From Streptomyces sp. NBS 14/10 (GTDB lineage: Bacteria; Actinomycetota; Actinomycetes; Streptomycetales; Streptomycetaceae): 64,000 bases of DNA. The stretch spans positions 46,971 through 110,970 of the forward strand of contig NZ_NCSM01000036.1 in assembly GCF_002224125.1 (NCBI RefSeq). The letters are read 5' to 3'. The translations under genes and the position numbers were made by a program. The notes under the pieces are model-generated. The model was not told the DNA's origin. It was given only the letters and a program-made list of their open reading frames with translations, and made no database searches. Shown one piece after another: positions 1-7,174 of the stretch (positions are counted from its first letter, which is position 1; the number at the start of each line of letters is the position of its first letter).

Positions 1-149
1 CCGGTGACTGCCGCCCCCGCCAGGACGCCCTGGACCTCGTCTGGTTCAGCCCGCAAGAAGCCGCGTCGCCACTGGTGCAGAACGAAATGCCGGGCGGCCA
101 GGGAGTCCTGCTCAAGCAGGCACTCGCCCACGTCGGCTGCCTGTCCTGA
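1..149 (+). CDS. Nudix hydrolase, C-terminal end only
   Basis: The reading frame is open from base 3 to the stop at 147-149 and gives the last 48 residues of a protein that begins left of the window. The tail contains ALDLVWFSPQEA and NEMPGGQGVLL, which resembles the C-terminal end of streptomycete Nudix hydrolases that remove nucleoside diphosphate-linked groups. The Nudix box itself lies outside the window, so the family call rests on the tail alone and is moderate. It converges on the LacI-family gene, with a strong hairpin between them. Confidence 0.5.
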   Translation, partial: GDCRPRQDALDLVWFSPQEAASPLVQNEMPGGQGVLLKQALAHVGCLS

Positions 150-227
150 CGAAGCCCTCGACCACATCCTGATCACGAACGAGGCACACGCCCGACACGT
201 CACCAGGAGCGGCTGAGCGCTCGTGCG

Positions 228-263
228 CCGAGGGGACCGCCCTTCGTCCGACGGTCCCCTCGG
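228..263. terminator. Bidirectional hairpin terminator
   Basis: A perfect 12-bp inverted repeat (CCGAGGGGACCG and its complement) encloses a 12-nt loop. It lies between the convergent ends of the Nudix gene and the LacI-family gene. No T-run follows, which is common for Streptomyces terminators. Confidence 0.7.
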
Positions 264-269
264 CCCGGA

Positions 270-1313
270 TCAGCGGAAGAGCTGTTGGCGCCCGCCGTTC
301 GTGGACTCCCGGGCGTGCAGCCAGTGCGGAGCCGTGTGCACCTCGAACGGCAGGGGCGCGTCCGAGCGGATGCGGGCCGCCAGGCACTTCACGGCCATCG
401 AGGCGATGGCGGCCTTGTCGGGGACCACGGACGTGAGGGACGGCGTGCTGTAGAGCGCCTCGTCGGAGCCGTCGATGCTCGCCACGGCGACATCGTCCGG
501 GATGGTCAGCCCCGCTTCGAACAGGGCGCGTTGGGCGCCGACGGCCAGCAGGTCGCTGAAGCAGAAGACCGCGTCAGGGCGTACGCCGGCCGGCAGGGCG
601 GTCAGGGCGCGCATCGCCAGCAGGCCATTGCGCCGGTCGAACTCCTTGACGGCGGGGGCGAGCCGGGGGTCGTAGATCACCCCGGCTTCGTGCAGGGCGA
701 GTTGGAAGCCCTCCAGGCGCTGCCGACTGGTCGCCGACGCCTGCTGGTCCACACCGATGGCGGCGATCCGCGTACGGCCGAGGGCGGCCAGGTGCGCGGT
801 GGCGTCGCGTGCCGCCGCGACGTTGTCGATCAGGACGTGGTCGGCCCCCACCTGGTCGCGCTCATAGCTGCGCTCCCCGAGCAGGACCAGCGGGAACTCA
901 TTGGCCACGGCGGCGAGTTCGTCGGGCGAGACACCCAGGGGTGACAGGATCACACCGTCCAGCAGGGACGCGCCGACGCCGGTCGCCAGGCGCAGTTCCT
1001 CCGTCGCGTCGCCCAGCGTCTCCTCGATCAGGACGGTCAGGCCCAGGTGCGCGGCCTCGGCCCGTACGTGCTGGGCGAGTTCGGCGAAGTACGGCGTGGC
1101 CAGATCCGGGACGGCGAGGCCGATCAGGCCACTGTGCCCGGTGCGCAGGCGGCGGGCCGACGGGTTGGGCCGGTAGCCGAGCTCGTGCACGGCCTTCAGT
1201 ACGCGCTTCCGCGTGGCCTCGGATACGCGGGGAGCATTGCGTACAACGTTGGACACGGTCTTGATCGAAACCCCCGCCCGCTCCGCCACGTCCTTGAGTG
1301 TCACCGCGGCCAC
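270..1313 (-). CDS. LacI/GalR-family transcriptional regulator
   Basis: This 347-residue protein has the LacI-family architecture. The N-terminal helix-turn-helix is TLKDVAERAGVSIKTVSNV, the hinge region is YRPNPSARRLRTG, and a periplasmic-binding-protein-like sugar sensor runs from about residue 65 to the end (IGLAVPDLATPYFAEL near its start). Proteins of this family usually repress sugar-use genes until an inducer binds. It is divergent from the polysaccharide operon that starts at 1560, so that operon is its likely target. The start is supported by GAGGAGG just upstream. The inducer is unknown; the neighbouring GH67 and GH43 genes suggest a xylan-derived sugar. Confidence 0.93.
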   Translation of the reverse strand: MAAVTLKDVAERAGVSIKTVSNVVRNAPRVSEATRKRVLKAVHELGYRPNPSARRLRTGHSGLIGLAVPDLATPYFAELAQHVRAEAAHLGLTVLIEETLGDATEELRLATGVGASLLDGVILSPLGVSPDELAAVANEFPLVLLGERSYERDQVGADHVLIDNVAAARDATAHLAALGRTRIAAIGVDQQASATSRQRLEGFQLALHEAGVIYDPRLAPAVKEFDRRNGLLAMRALTALPAGVRPDAVFCFSDLLAVGAQRALFEAGLTIPDDVAVASIDGSDEALYSTPSLTSVVPDKAAIASMAVKCLAARIRSDAPLPFEVHTAPHWLHARESTNGGRQQLFR

Positions 1314-1343
1314 TGGCCAACCTCCTCACCTGTGTTTCTCCGC

Positions 1344-1372
1344 ATTATGCATGGGCTGCGGCGGGCTGTCAG
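1344..1372 (-). promoter_or_regulatory. Predicted promoter of the lacI-family gene
   Basis: On the minus strand CTGACA (1367-1372) is followed after exactly 17 bp by CATAAT (1344-1349), a good match to a vegetative sigma-factor promoter. It lies about 30 bp upstream of the regulator start codon. Confidence 0.55.
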
Positions 1373-1432
1373 CTCCCGGGTGGCTCGGAATCCCGTTCCG
1401 GACGAGGGGTTGACCGTGGCGAGATATCGCGG

Positions 1433-1446
1433 TTACAACGTTGGAA
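1433..1446. promoter_or_regulatory. Candidate LacI-family operator
   Basis: TTACAACGTTGGAA is a near-perfect palindrome with a central CG, paired at six of seven positions, which is the geometry of LacI/GalR operators. It lies 114 bp before the first operon gene in the divergent intergenic region. The core ACAACGTTGGA also occurs inside the regulator gene near 1240, where it encodes helix-turn-helix residues; that copy may be incidental. Confidence 0.5.
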
Positions 1447-1559
1447 TCAAGCGATAGCAAGCGATTGCTGCCGAGGGTGTCACGCGGGCAGCCGACTGCT
1501 GTCCGTCGGGCGGGTCCGGGCTGCCCGCCCGTCACCGCACATCTCATGAGAGGGGCCGC

Positions 1560-1967
1560 ATGTCTCCGCACCGCTCCAGCCACCTGCCCGCGCTGCGGAC
1601 GCTCGCCGGCGTGGGCGAGGTGGAGATCGTCGCCGCCGTCGACGTCGACATGGACGCGGTGCGCGCGTTCGCGGCCGAGACGGCCGAGAAGCCCGGGGAC
1701 GCGGGACCGTACGCCGCCATCGTCTTCCAGCACCGGTTCGGCTCCGGCGCGCGCCATGTGCGGCGGCTGCTGCGGGAGGGGGCGTTCGGCCGCCCGCTCG
1801 TCGCCCACTGCCAGACCACCTGGTACCGGGACGCCGCCTCCGCGTTCACCGACGCCCCGGTGCGCGCCGGGGAGATCGGCCCCGGCGACCCTTACCACTC
1901 CGAGCCGCACGGCGGCGCCCAGGGCTGGGCGCCGGACACCGCCCGCAAGGAAGAGGCCCACGCATGA
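1560..1967 (+). pseudogene. Internally deleted Gfo/Idh/MocA-type oxidoreductase
   Basis: The open frame encodes 135 residues, whereas Gfo/Idh/MocA dehydrogenases are about 330-390. Three separate pieces of that family appear in order: an N-terminal piece (HLPALRTLAGVGEVEIVAAVD), a middle piece (VFQHRFGSGARHVRRLL to TTWYRD) and a C-terminal piece (FTDAPVRAGEIGPGDPYH). The Rossmann glycine motif, the catalytic region and most of the C-terminal domain are gone, so NAD-dependent sugar oxidation is very unlikely. The frame is still open, has AGAGGGG as a ribosome binding site, and overlaps the next gene by ATGA. It may therefore survive only to couple translation of the downstream gene. Confidence 0.7.
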
Positions 1968-2887
1968 CGCTCGCACTGACCCACGCCCACGGCGACCGCA
2001 TCACCGTGGCCTACGAGGCGACCGGCACCGAACTGTTCGCCTATGTGTACCGCCCCGAAGCCGCGTGGGAGGCCCCCAAGCCGTATCTGCACCCGGTCCG
2101 GACCCTCTCCGGCGGACTCGTCACCGACTACCGCCCCAACGACCACCGCTGGCACAAGGGGCTCCAGCTGACGGCCTCCCATCTGTCGGGCCAGAACCTG
2201 TGGGGCGGGAACACCTATGTCCACGGCGAGGGGTATGTCGCGCTGCCGGAGCGGATCGGCTCGATGGCACACGTCGCCTTCGAGGAGGTCGCCACCGAGG
2301 ACGGCCGGGCCGTGATCGCCGAGCGCCTGACCTGGCATCCGTACGACGGTGAGCTGTGGGCCGACGAGGAGCGCCGCATCGAGGTGAGCGATGTCGATCC
2401 GCGGGCCGGCAGCTGGTCGTTGACGTGGACCTCGGCGGTCACCAACCGCCGTACCGAACCGCTGCGTTTCGGCAGCCCCACCACCCACGGCCGCCCGGCG
2501 GCCGGATACACCGGCCTGTTCTGGCGGGGCCCGCGCGCCTTCCGCGACGGCCATGTCTTCACCGCCGAGGCGGACGGCGGCGACCTCATGGGCAGCCAGG
2601 CGCCCTGGCTGGCGTACGTCGGTGAGCACGACGGGTGCGACGGCCACGCCACGGTCGTCTTCGAGCACGCCCCGGCCAACGACCACGCGGGCGACAAGGG
2701 GACGCACCCCGCGCACTGGTTCGTGCGCAGCGACCCGTTCGCCGCGGTCGCGCCGTCCTGGGCGTTCCACGAGGAGCTCGTCCTCGCCCCCGGCGACACC
2801 CTCTCCCGCGGCTACCGCGTGACCGTCGCCGACGGCGCCTGGGACCGCGAGCAGGTCACCGCTCACCTGGACAGGCACACATGGTGA
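1964..2887 (+). CDS. PmoA-like protein (DUF6807)
   Basis: This 307-residue protein resembles the PmoA/DUF6807 family found in actinobacterial carbohydrate operons. Recognisable parts are an N-terminal beta-rich segment ending RTLSGGLVTDYRPNDHRWHKG, the WGGNTYV motif, and a conserved histidine-rich SPTTHGRPAAGYTGLFWRG segment. The biochemical role is unsettled; the proteins look cytoplasmic and may act on or bind sugar derivatives. It overlaps the upstream remnant by ATGA and so is translated in the same operon as the sugar importer. There is no signal peptide. The link to methane oxygenase is by name only. Confidence 0.75.
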   Translation: MTLALTHAHGDRITVAYEATGTELFAYVYRPEAAWEAPKPYLHPVRTLSGGLVTDYRPNDHRWHKGLQLTASHLSGQNLWGGNTYVHGEGYVALPERIGSMAHVAFEEVATEDGRAVIAERLTWHPYDGELWADEERRIEVSDVDPRAGSWSLTWTSAVTNRRTEPLRFGSPTTHGRPAAGYTGLFWRGPRAFRDGHVFTAEADGGDLMGSQAPWLAYVGEHDGCDGHATVVFEHAPANDHAGDKGTHPAHWFVRSDPFAAVAPSWAFHEELVLAPGDTLSRGYRVTVADGAWDREQVTAHLDRHTW

Positions 2888-3236
2888 GCGCGACGTACGA
2901 CGGCTTCCCCGCGGCGGTCCCTTGGTTCCTGGCGCTGCGCGACGCCACCAAGAGCGACGCTGCCAAGAGCGGGACACCGAGAGCGGGGACCCCAAGCCGC
3001 TGGCGGAGTTCCAGCGTGCCGCCGCCGATCTCGTACGCCCCCTGGTGGACGCCTGGCAGCGGCACCGGCGCGACGGCGCGCAGGCCGCCACGTCGGCGGC
3101 CGCGGCCCACCTCGCCGCCCTGCGCGACAAGGGCGAGCGGCACCTGACCGAGGCCCAGGCGGCCGCCGCGACCGGGCCCACCGCACGCGGACGCTTCGGC
3201 ATGTGCGGCCGCCTGGACGTCTGTCCGGGGATCTGA
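2881..3236 (+). pseudogene. Small frameshifted gene of unknown family
   Basis: An ATG at 2881 overlaps the end of the PmoA-like gene and starts a frame reading MVSATYDGFPAAVPWFLALRD. Near 2970 the protein-like reading moves to another frame (DPKPLAEFQRAAADLVRPLV onward, helix-rich and alanine-rich) and ends at 3236. One missing base in a G-run would explain the break. Joined, the pieces would make about 118 residues. I do not recognise the family. The position inside the operon suggests an original role with its neighbours, but nothing more can be said. Confidence 0.4.
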
Positions 3237-3300
3237 CGTCCCTCCGACTGCCCTGCGCAGCACTCCCCCGCACACCCTCTCCTCCCCCTGGAAGGTCCCC

Positions 3301-4635
3301 ATGCCCGAGCCTCCGAACGGCCGGTTCCCACGCCCGAGCCGCCGGGCCGTCCTGGCCGTTGCCGCCGTCGGCCTCAGCACCGCCGTGGCCGGCACGCTCT
3401 CCGCGTGCTCCGCCGCGAGCGGCGACACGTCCGGCATCACCCTCCGGTTCTCCTGGTGGGGCAACGACGACCGTGCCGCGCGCACCGAGAAGGCGGTCCA
3501 CCTCTTCGAGAAGGAACACCCCGGTGTCACCGTGCGCACATCGAACGGCGACTTCGGCTCGTATCTCCAGAAGCTGGCCACGCTGGCCGCCGGCGGCGGG
3601 ATACCCGACGTGGTACAGCTCGACTACCGACAGATCTCCCAGTACGCGGGCGGCGAGGCGATCATGCCGCTGGACGGTGTCATCAAGGACCGGACGATCC
3701 GCACCTCCGACATGGACCAGGACTTCCTGCGCACCGGCACCTACAAGGGCGGCCAGTTCGCCCTGCCCATGGGGCGTGGCATCACCGGATACGCCTACGA
3801 CTCCGCCGTCTACAAGAAGGCCGGTATCCCCACACCCCGGCCCGACTGGACCTGGCAGGACTGGGCGAAGGCCAACAAGAAGATCGCCGCCCTGGGACTG
3901 AAGTCCCCCGACGGACGCCCCTACACGGGCTCCAACGACGGCGGCGACAACGAGGACGTCTTCGAGACCTGGCTGCGCAGCCGCGGCAAGAACCTCTACG
4001 CGAACCAGACGAAACTCGGCTTCACCGAGGACGACCTGACCGCCTTCTGGTCGTTCCGCGACCGGCTCCGCAGGGAGGGAGCCATCGCCCAGGCCCGGGA
4101 CACCGTGCAGGCCAAGAGCACCGAGACCAGCCCCATCGGCCGCCGTCTCGCGGCCGCCGACTTCACCTGGGACGCGCCGTTCCCCGGATACACGGCCCTG
4201 CTCGGCGAGGACATCCACTTCGCGCCCGTACCCACGACCGGCGGCCGGCAGGGCGCGTACTTCAAGCCGACCATGCTCCTCGGCATCGGCGCGAACAGCG
4301 AGCACCCCAAGGAGGCCGCCCAGTTGATCGACTTCCTCCTCAACGACCCGCGGGCCGGCGACATCCTCGGCTTCTCCCGGTCCACCCCGCCGAACCGCAA
4401 GATCGCCGCCCGCCTCGCCAAGACGCTCGAGGGACCGGAGCGGGAGATCTACGACTACGCGCAGACGATGGAGAAGTACGGCCTGGACGCCCCGCCGACC
4501 GCACCGCCGACCGGCGACCTCGCGATCCAGACCGCGTTCAAACGAGGCTACCAACGCGTGATCTACGGCATGGCCACACCGCGGCAGGCGGCACGTGAAC
4601 TCATCGACGAGGCGAACCGGGAGCTGGAGTCATGA
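3301..4635 (+). CDS. Carbohydrate ABC transporter, substrate-binding lipoprotein
   Basis: This 444-residue protein is a family 1 extracellular solute-binding protein, the sugar receptor of a CUT1-type importer. The leader has twin arginines (SRRAVLAV), a hydrophobic stretch and a lipobox ending at Cys36, so it should be exported and anchored by lipid on the outer face of the membrane. Sugar-receptor features include LRFSWWGNDDRAARTEKAV, DVVQLDYRQISQYA and the late segment KPTMLLGIGANSEHPKEAAQ. It overlaps the first permease gene by 4 bp (ATGA). No ATPase gene accompanies the set, so it probably uses a shared MsiK-like ATPase as is usual in Streptomyces. Confidence 0.93.
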   Translation: MPEPPNGRFPRPSRRAVLAVAAVGLSTAVAGTLSACSAASGDTSGITLRFSWWGNDDRAARTEKAVHLFEKEHPGVTVRTSNGDFGSYLQKLATLAAGGGIPDVVQLDYRQISQYAGGEAIMPLDGVIKDRTIRTSDMDQDFLRTGTYKGGQFALPMGRGITGYAYDSAVYKKAGIPTPRPDWTWQDWAKANKKIAALGLKSPDGRPYTGSNDGGDNEDVFETWLRSRGKNLYANQTKLGFTEDDLTAFWSFRDRLRREGAIAQARDTVQAKSTETSPIGRRLAAADFTWDAPFPGYTALLGEDIHFAPVPTTGGRQGAYFKPTMLLGIGANSEHPKEAAQLIDFLLNDPRAGDILGFSRSTPPNRKIAARLAKTLEGPEREIYDYAQTMEKYGLDAPPTAPPTGDLAIQTAFKRGYQRVIYGMATPRQAARELIDEANRELES

Positions 4636-5603
4636 GCACGGTCTCGACGACGAGGGCGCCCGAACGCGCCGCCCGCACGACGCGGCCGAGCCCGCGGAAG
4701 AGCAAGCGGCGCCAGGTCCGTGAACGGCAGTGGCCCGCATATGTGTTCCTCTCCCCGTGGCTGATCGGCGCGCTCGTGCTGACCCTCGTGCCGATGGCCG
4801 TGTCCCTGTACCTGTCGTTCACGGACTACAACCTGTTCGACCCGCCGCACTGGGTGGGGCTGCGCAACTATCAGGAGATGCTGACCGAGGACCCCCGCTA
4901 CTGGCGGTCGGTCGGCACCACGATGCTGTACGTCGTCGTGGCCGTCCCGCTGAAGCTGGGCCTCGCCCTCGGTGTGGCGATGCTGCTGAGGAACCTCGGC
5001 CGGGGCCGGGGCTTCTACCGCTCCGCGTTCTACGCACCGTCCCTGCTCGGCGCGAGCATGTCCATCGCCCTGGTGTGGAAGGCGCTGTTCAACGACGGCG
5101 GCACCGTCGCGGACGTCCTGGACGCGGTCGGCATCCACACCGGCGGCTGGGTCGGCAACCCCGACCTCGCGGTGTACGGGATCGTCCTGCTGACGGTGTG
5201 GCAGTTCGGTGCGCCCATGGTGATCTTCCTGGCGGGCCTCCAGCAGATCTCGCCCGACCTCTACGAGGCCGCGGCGCTCGACGGCGCGGGCCGCTGGCGG
5301 CAGTTCGTGTCCATCACCGTGCCGATGCTGTCCCCGGTCGTCTTCTTCAACCTGGTCCTGGAGGTCATCAACTCCTTCCAGGTCTTCACCCCGGCCTTCG
5401 CCATCAGCGGCGGCGACGGCGGCCCCGCCGACTCCACGATGTTCTACACGCTGTACCTGTACGAGCGCGGCTTCACGGCCTCGCATATGGGATACGCGGC
5501 GGCGATGGCCTGGCTGCTGCTGATCGCCATCGGCGCGATCACCCTGATCCTGTTCCGGACCTCCCGGTCCTGGGTCTTCTACGCGGACGAGGAGGGCCGA
5601 TGA
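4632..5603 (+). CDS. Carbohydrate ABC transporter permease (MalF type)
   Basis: This 323-residue permease has six predicted membrane helices after a basic N-terminal tail. The permease loop that contacts the ATPase reads EAAALDGAGRWRQFVSITVPML, in line with the EAA motif of binding-protein-dependent permeases. It forms one half of the membrane channel with the next gene. ATGA overlaps on both sides show tight translational coupling with the binding protein and the second permease. Confidence 0.93.
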   Translation: MSTVSTTRAPERAARTTRPSPRKSKRRQVRERQWPAYVFLSPWLIGALVLTLVPMAVSLYLSFTDYNLFDPPHWVGLRNYQEMLTEDPRYWRSVGTTMLYVVVAVPLKLGLALGVAMLLRNLGRGRGFYRSAFYAPSLLGASMSIALVWKALFNDGGTVADVLDAVGIHTGGWVGNPDLAVYGIVLLTVWQFGAPMVIFLAGLQQISPDLYEAAALDGAGRWRQFVSITVPMLSPVVFFNLVLEVINSFQVFTPAFAISGGDGGPADSTMFYTLYLYERGFTASHMGYAAAMAWLLLIAIGAITLILFRTSRSWVFYADEEGR

Positions 5604-6436
5604 ACATCGCCACGAAGCGGTGGCTGCCGCATACGGTCTCGGCCGTCGCGCTGCTCGTCCTGCTGTATCCGCTGGTCTGGCTGCTGGCCACGTCGCTGAA
5701 GCCGGCCGACGAGGTGATGACGAGCCTCGATCTATGGCCCAGCCACCTGGAGTGGTCGAACTACACGACCGCCCTGGACGGGGTCTCGGGCGTCACCGTC
5801 ACACGCCTGCTCGGCAACACCCTGCTGATCGCGGGGGGCGCCGTCATCGGCAACGTCCTGTCCTGCTCGCTGGCCGCCTACGCCTTCGCCCGGCTGCGCT
5901 TCCGCATGAGCAAGGTGATGTTCGCCTTCATGGTGGCGACGCTGATGCTGCCGCACCACGTCGTACTGATCCCGCAGTACATCATCTTCAACCGGCTCGG
6001 CCTGGTGGACAGTTTCTGGCCGCTGATCCTGCCGAAGTTCCTGGCCACCGAGGCGTTCTTCGTCTTCCTCATCGTCCAGTTCATGCGCGGTCTGCCGCGT
6101 GAGCTGGAGGAGTCCGCGCGGATCGACGGCTGCGGTCCCTTCCGTACGTACTGGTCGATCACACTGCCGCTGGCCCGGCCCGCGCTGATCACCACGGCCA
6201 TCTTCACGTTCATCTGGACGTGGAACGACTTCTTCACGCAGATGATCTATCTCTTCTCGCCGGAGAAGTACACCATCACCCTCGCCCTGAGCAGCTTCGT
6301 CGACCTTTCCAGCACCTCCGCGTACGGGCCCATGTTCGCCATGTCGGTGATCTCGGTGCTGCCGATCGTGCTGTTCTTCTTCGTCTTCCAGCGCTACCTG
6401 GTGCAGGGCATGGCCACGTCCGGACTGAAGGGGTGA
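5600..6436 (+). CDS. Carbohydrate ABC transporter permease (MalG type)
   Basis: The ATG at 5600 overlaps the stop of the upstream permease. The 278-residue product has six predicted membrane helices and the EAA loop EESARIDGCGPFRTYWSITLPL. The C-terminal end FQRYLVQGMATSGLKG is typical of MalG-type sugar permeases. It pairs with the upstream permease to form the importer channel. The adjacent hydrolases suggest oligosaccharides released from hemicellulose as substrate; this is inferred from context. Confidence 0.93.
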   Translation: MNIATKRWLPHTVSAVALLVLLYPLVWLLATSLKPADEVMTSLDLWPSHLEWSNYTTALDGVSGVTVTRLLGNTLLIAGGAVIGNVLSCSLAAYAFARLRFRMSKVMFAFMVATLMLPHHVVLIPQYIIFNRLGLVDSFWPLILPKFLATEAFFVFLIVQFMRGLPRELEESARIDGCGPFRTYWSITLPLARPALITTAIFTFIWTWNDFFTQMIYLFSPEKYTITLALSSFVDLSSTSAYGPMFAMSVISVLPIVLFFFVFQRYLVQGMATSGLKG

Positions 6437-6444
6437 GGCCCACC

Positions 6445-7116
6445 ATGGCCCACGCACGGCACACCATGGCCCACGCACCGCTCGCGCCCCGGCGCGAGCG
6501 CCGGGAACCCGGAGAGGTCTTCGGCTCCGGCTTCACCCTCTTCGCCGACATGCTGCTCATCGGCCTGCTCACCAGCCTCGCCTGCCTGCCGGTCGTCACG
6601 GCCCCGGCCGCGTTCGCCGCGGCGTCCGCGACGCTCCGGCGGGCCGCGGGCAACGGCGGGCAGGTCAGGGCCGGTACGTACGGCGCTCACCTCCGTGCCC
6701 AGCTGTCCGCGCGGTCGGCGACCCTCGGGCTGGTGCCGCCGCTGCTCGCGGTGGTCGTCCTGATCGATGCCGCGCTGATGCGTACCGCGCTGCCCGGAGC
6801 GGCCGTCATGGCGCCCGCCCTCGCGCTGCTCATCCTGGGCGCCACGGTCGTGGCGCTACGGGCGGCCGCGCTGGAAGCACCGCACGTCCTGTCCGTACGC
6901 GAGGCGCTGCTGCGCTCGGCCGCGAACCCGCGCGGCAGTCTTCTGCTGGCCGGTGCCGTGATCCTCAGCGGGCTCCTGGCCTGGTCGATTCCGCTGCTGA
7001 TCCCGCTGCTGCCGGGCCCACTGGCGTTCGCCGCCACGGTCGTGGACCTCCGCTCCCCCGCGGACGCCCAGGAGCCCGCGGACGCCCAGGAGCCCGCGGA
7101 CGCCCAGGAGACCTGA
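6445..7116 (+). CDS. DUF624 (YesL-like) membrane protein with repeat tail
   Basis: This 223-residue protein has about four to five hydrophobic segments and the DUF624 signature near the start (FADMLLIGLLTSLACLPVVTA). YesL-type proteins are found next to carbohydrate ABC importers, but their exact role is not established. It begins 8 bp after the second permease. The N-terminal end contains MAHA twice, and the C-terminal end carries three tandem copies of an 18-bp unit encoding PADAQE-type repeats (about 7062-7113). This hydrophilic tail is probably strain-variable. An alternative start is the second MAHA methionine. Confidence 0.8.
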   Translation: MAHARHTMAHAPLAPRRERREPGEVFGSGFTLFADMLLIGLLTSLACLPVVTAPAAFAAASATLRRAAGNGGQVRAGTYGAHLRAQLSARSATLGLVPPLLAVVVLIDAALMRTALPGAAVMAPALALLILGATVVALRAAALEAPHVLSVREALLRSAANPRGSLLLAGAVILSGLLAWSIPLLIPLLPGPLAFAATVVDLRSPADAQEPADAQEPADAQET

Positions 7117-7174
7117 ACGGCAGCGCGGCACCTTCCCATCCCCCATTCACACACCACGCCACCGGAGTTCACGC

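Noticed and set aside
1892..3331. A 479-codon minus-strand frame opposite the PmoA-like gene
   Set aside because: The composition is that of an antisense shadow, and the plus-strand gene is supported by family resemblance and ATGA coupling.
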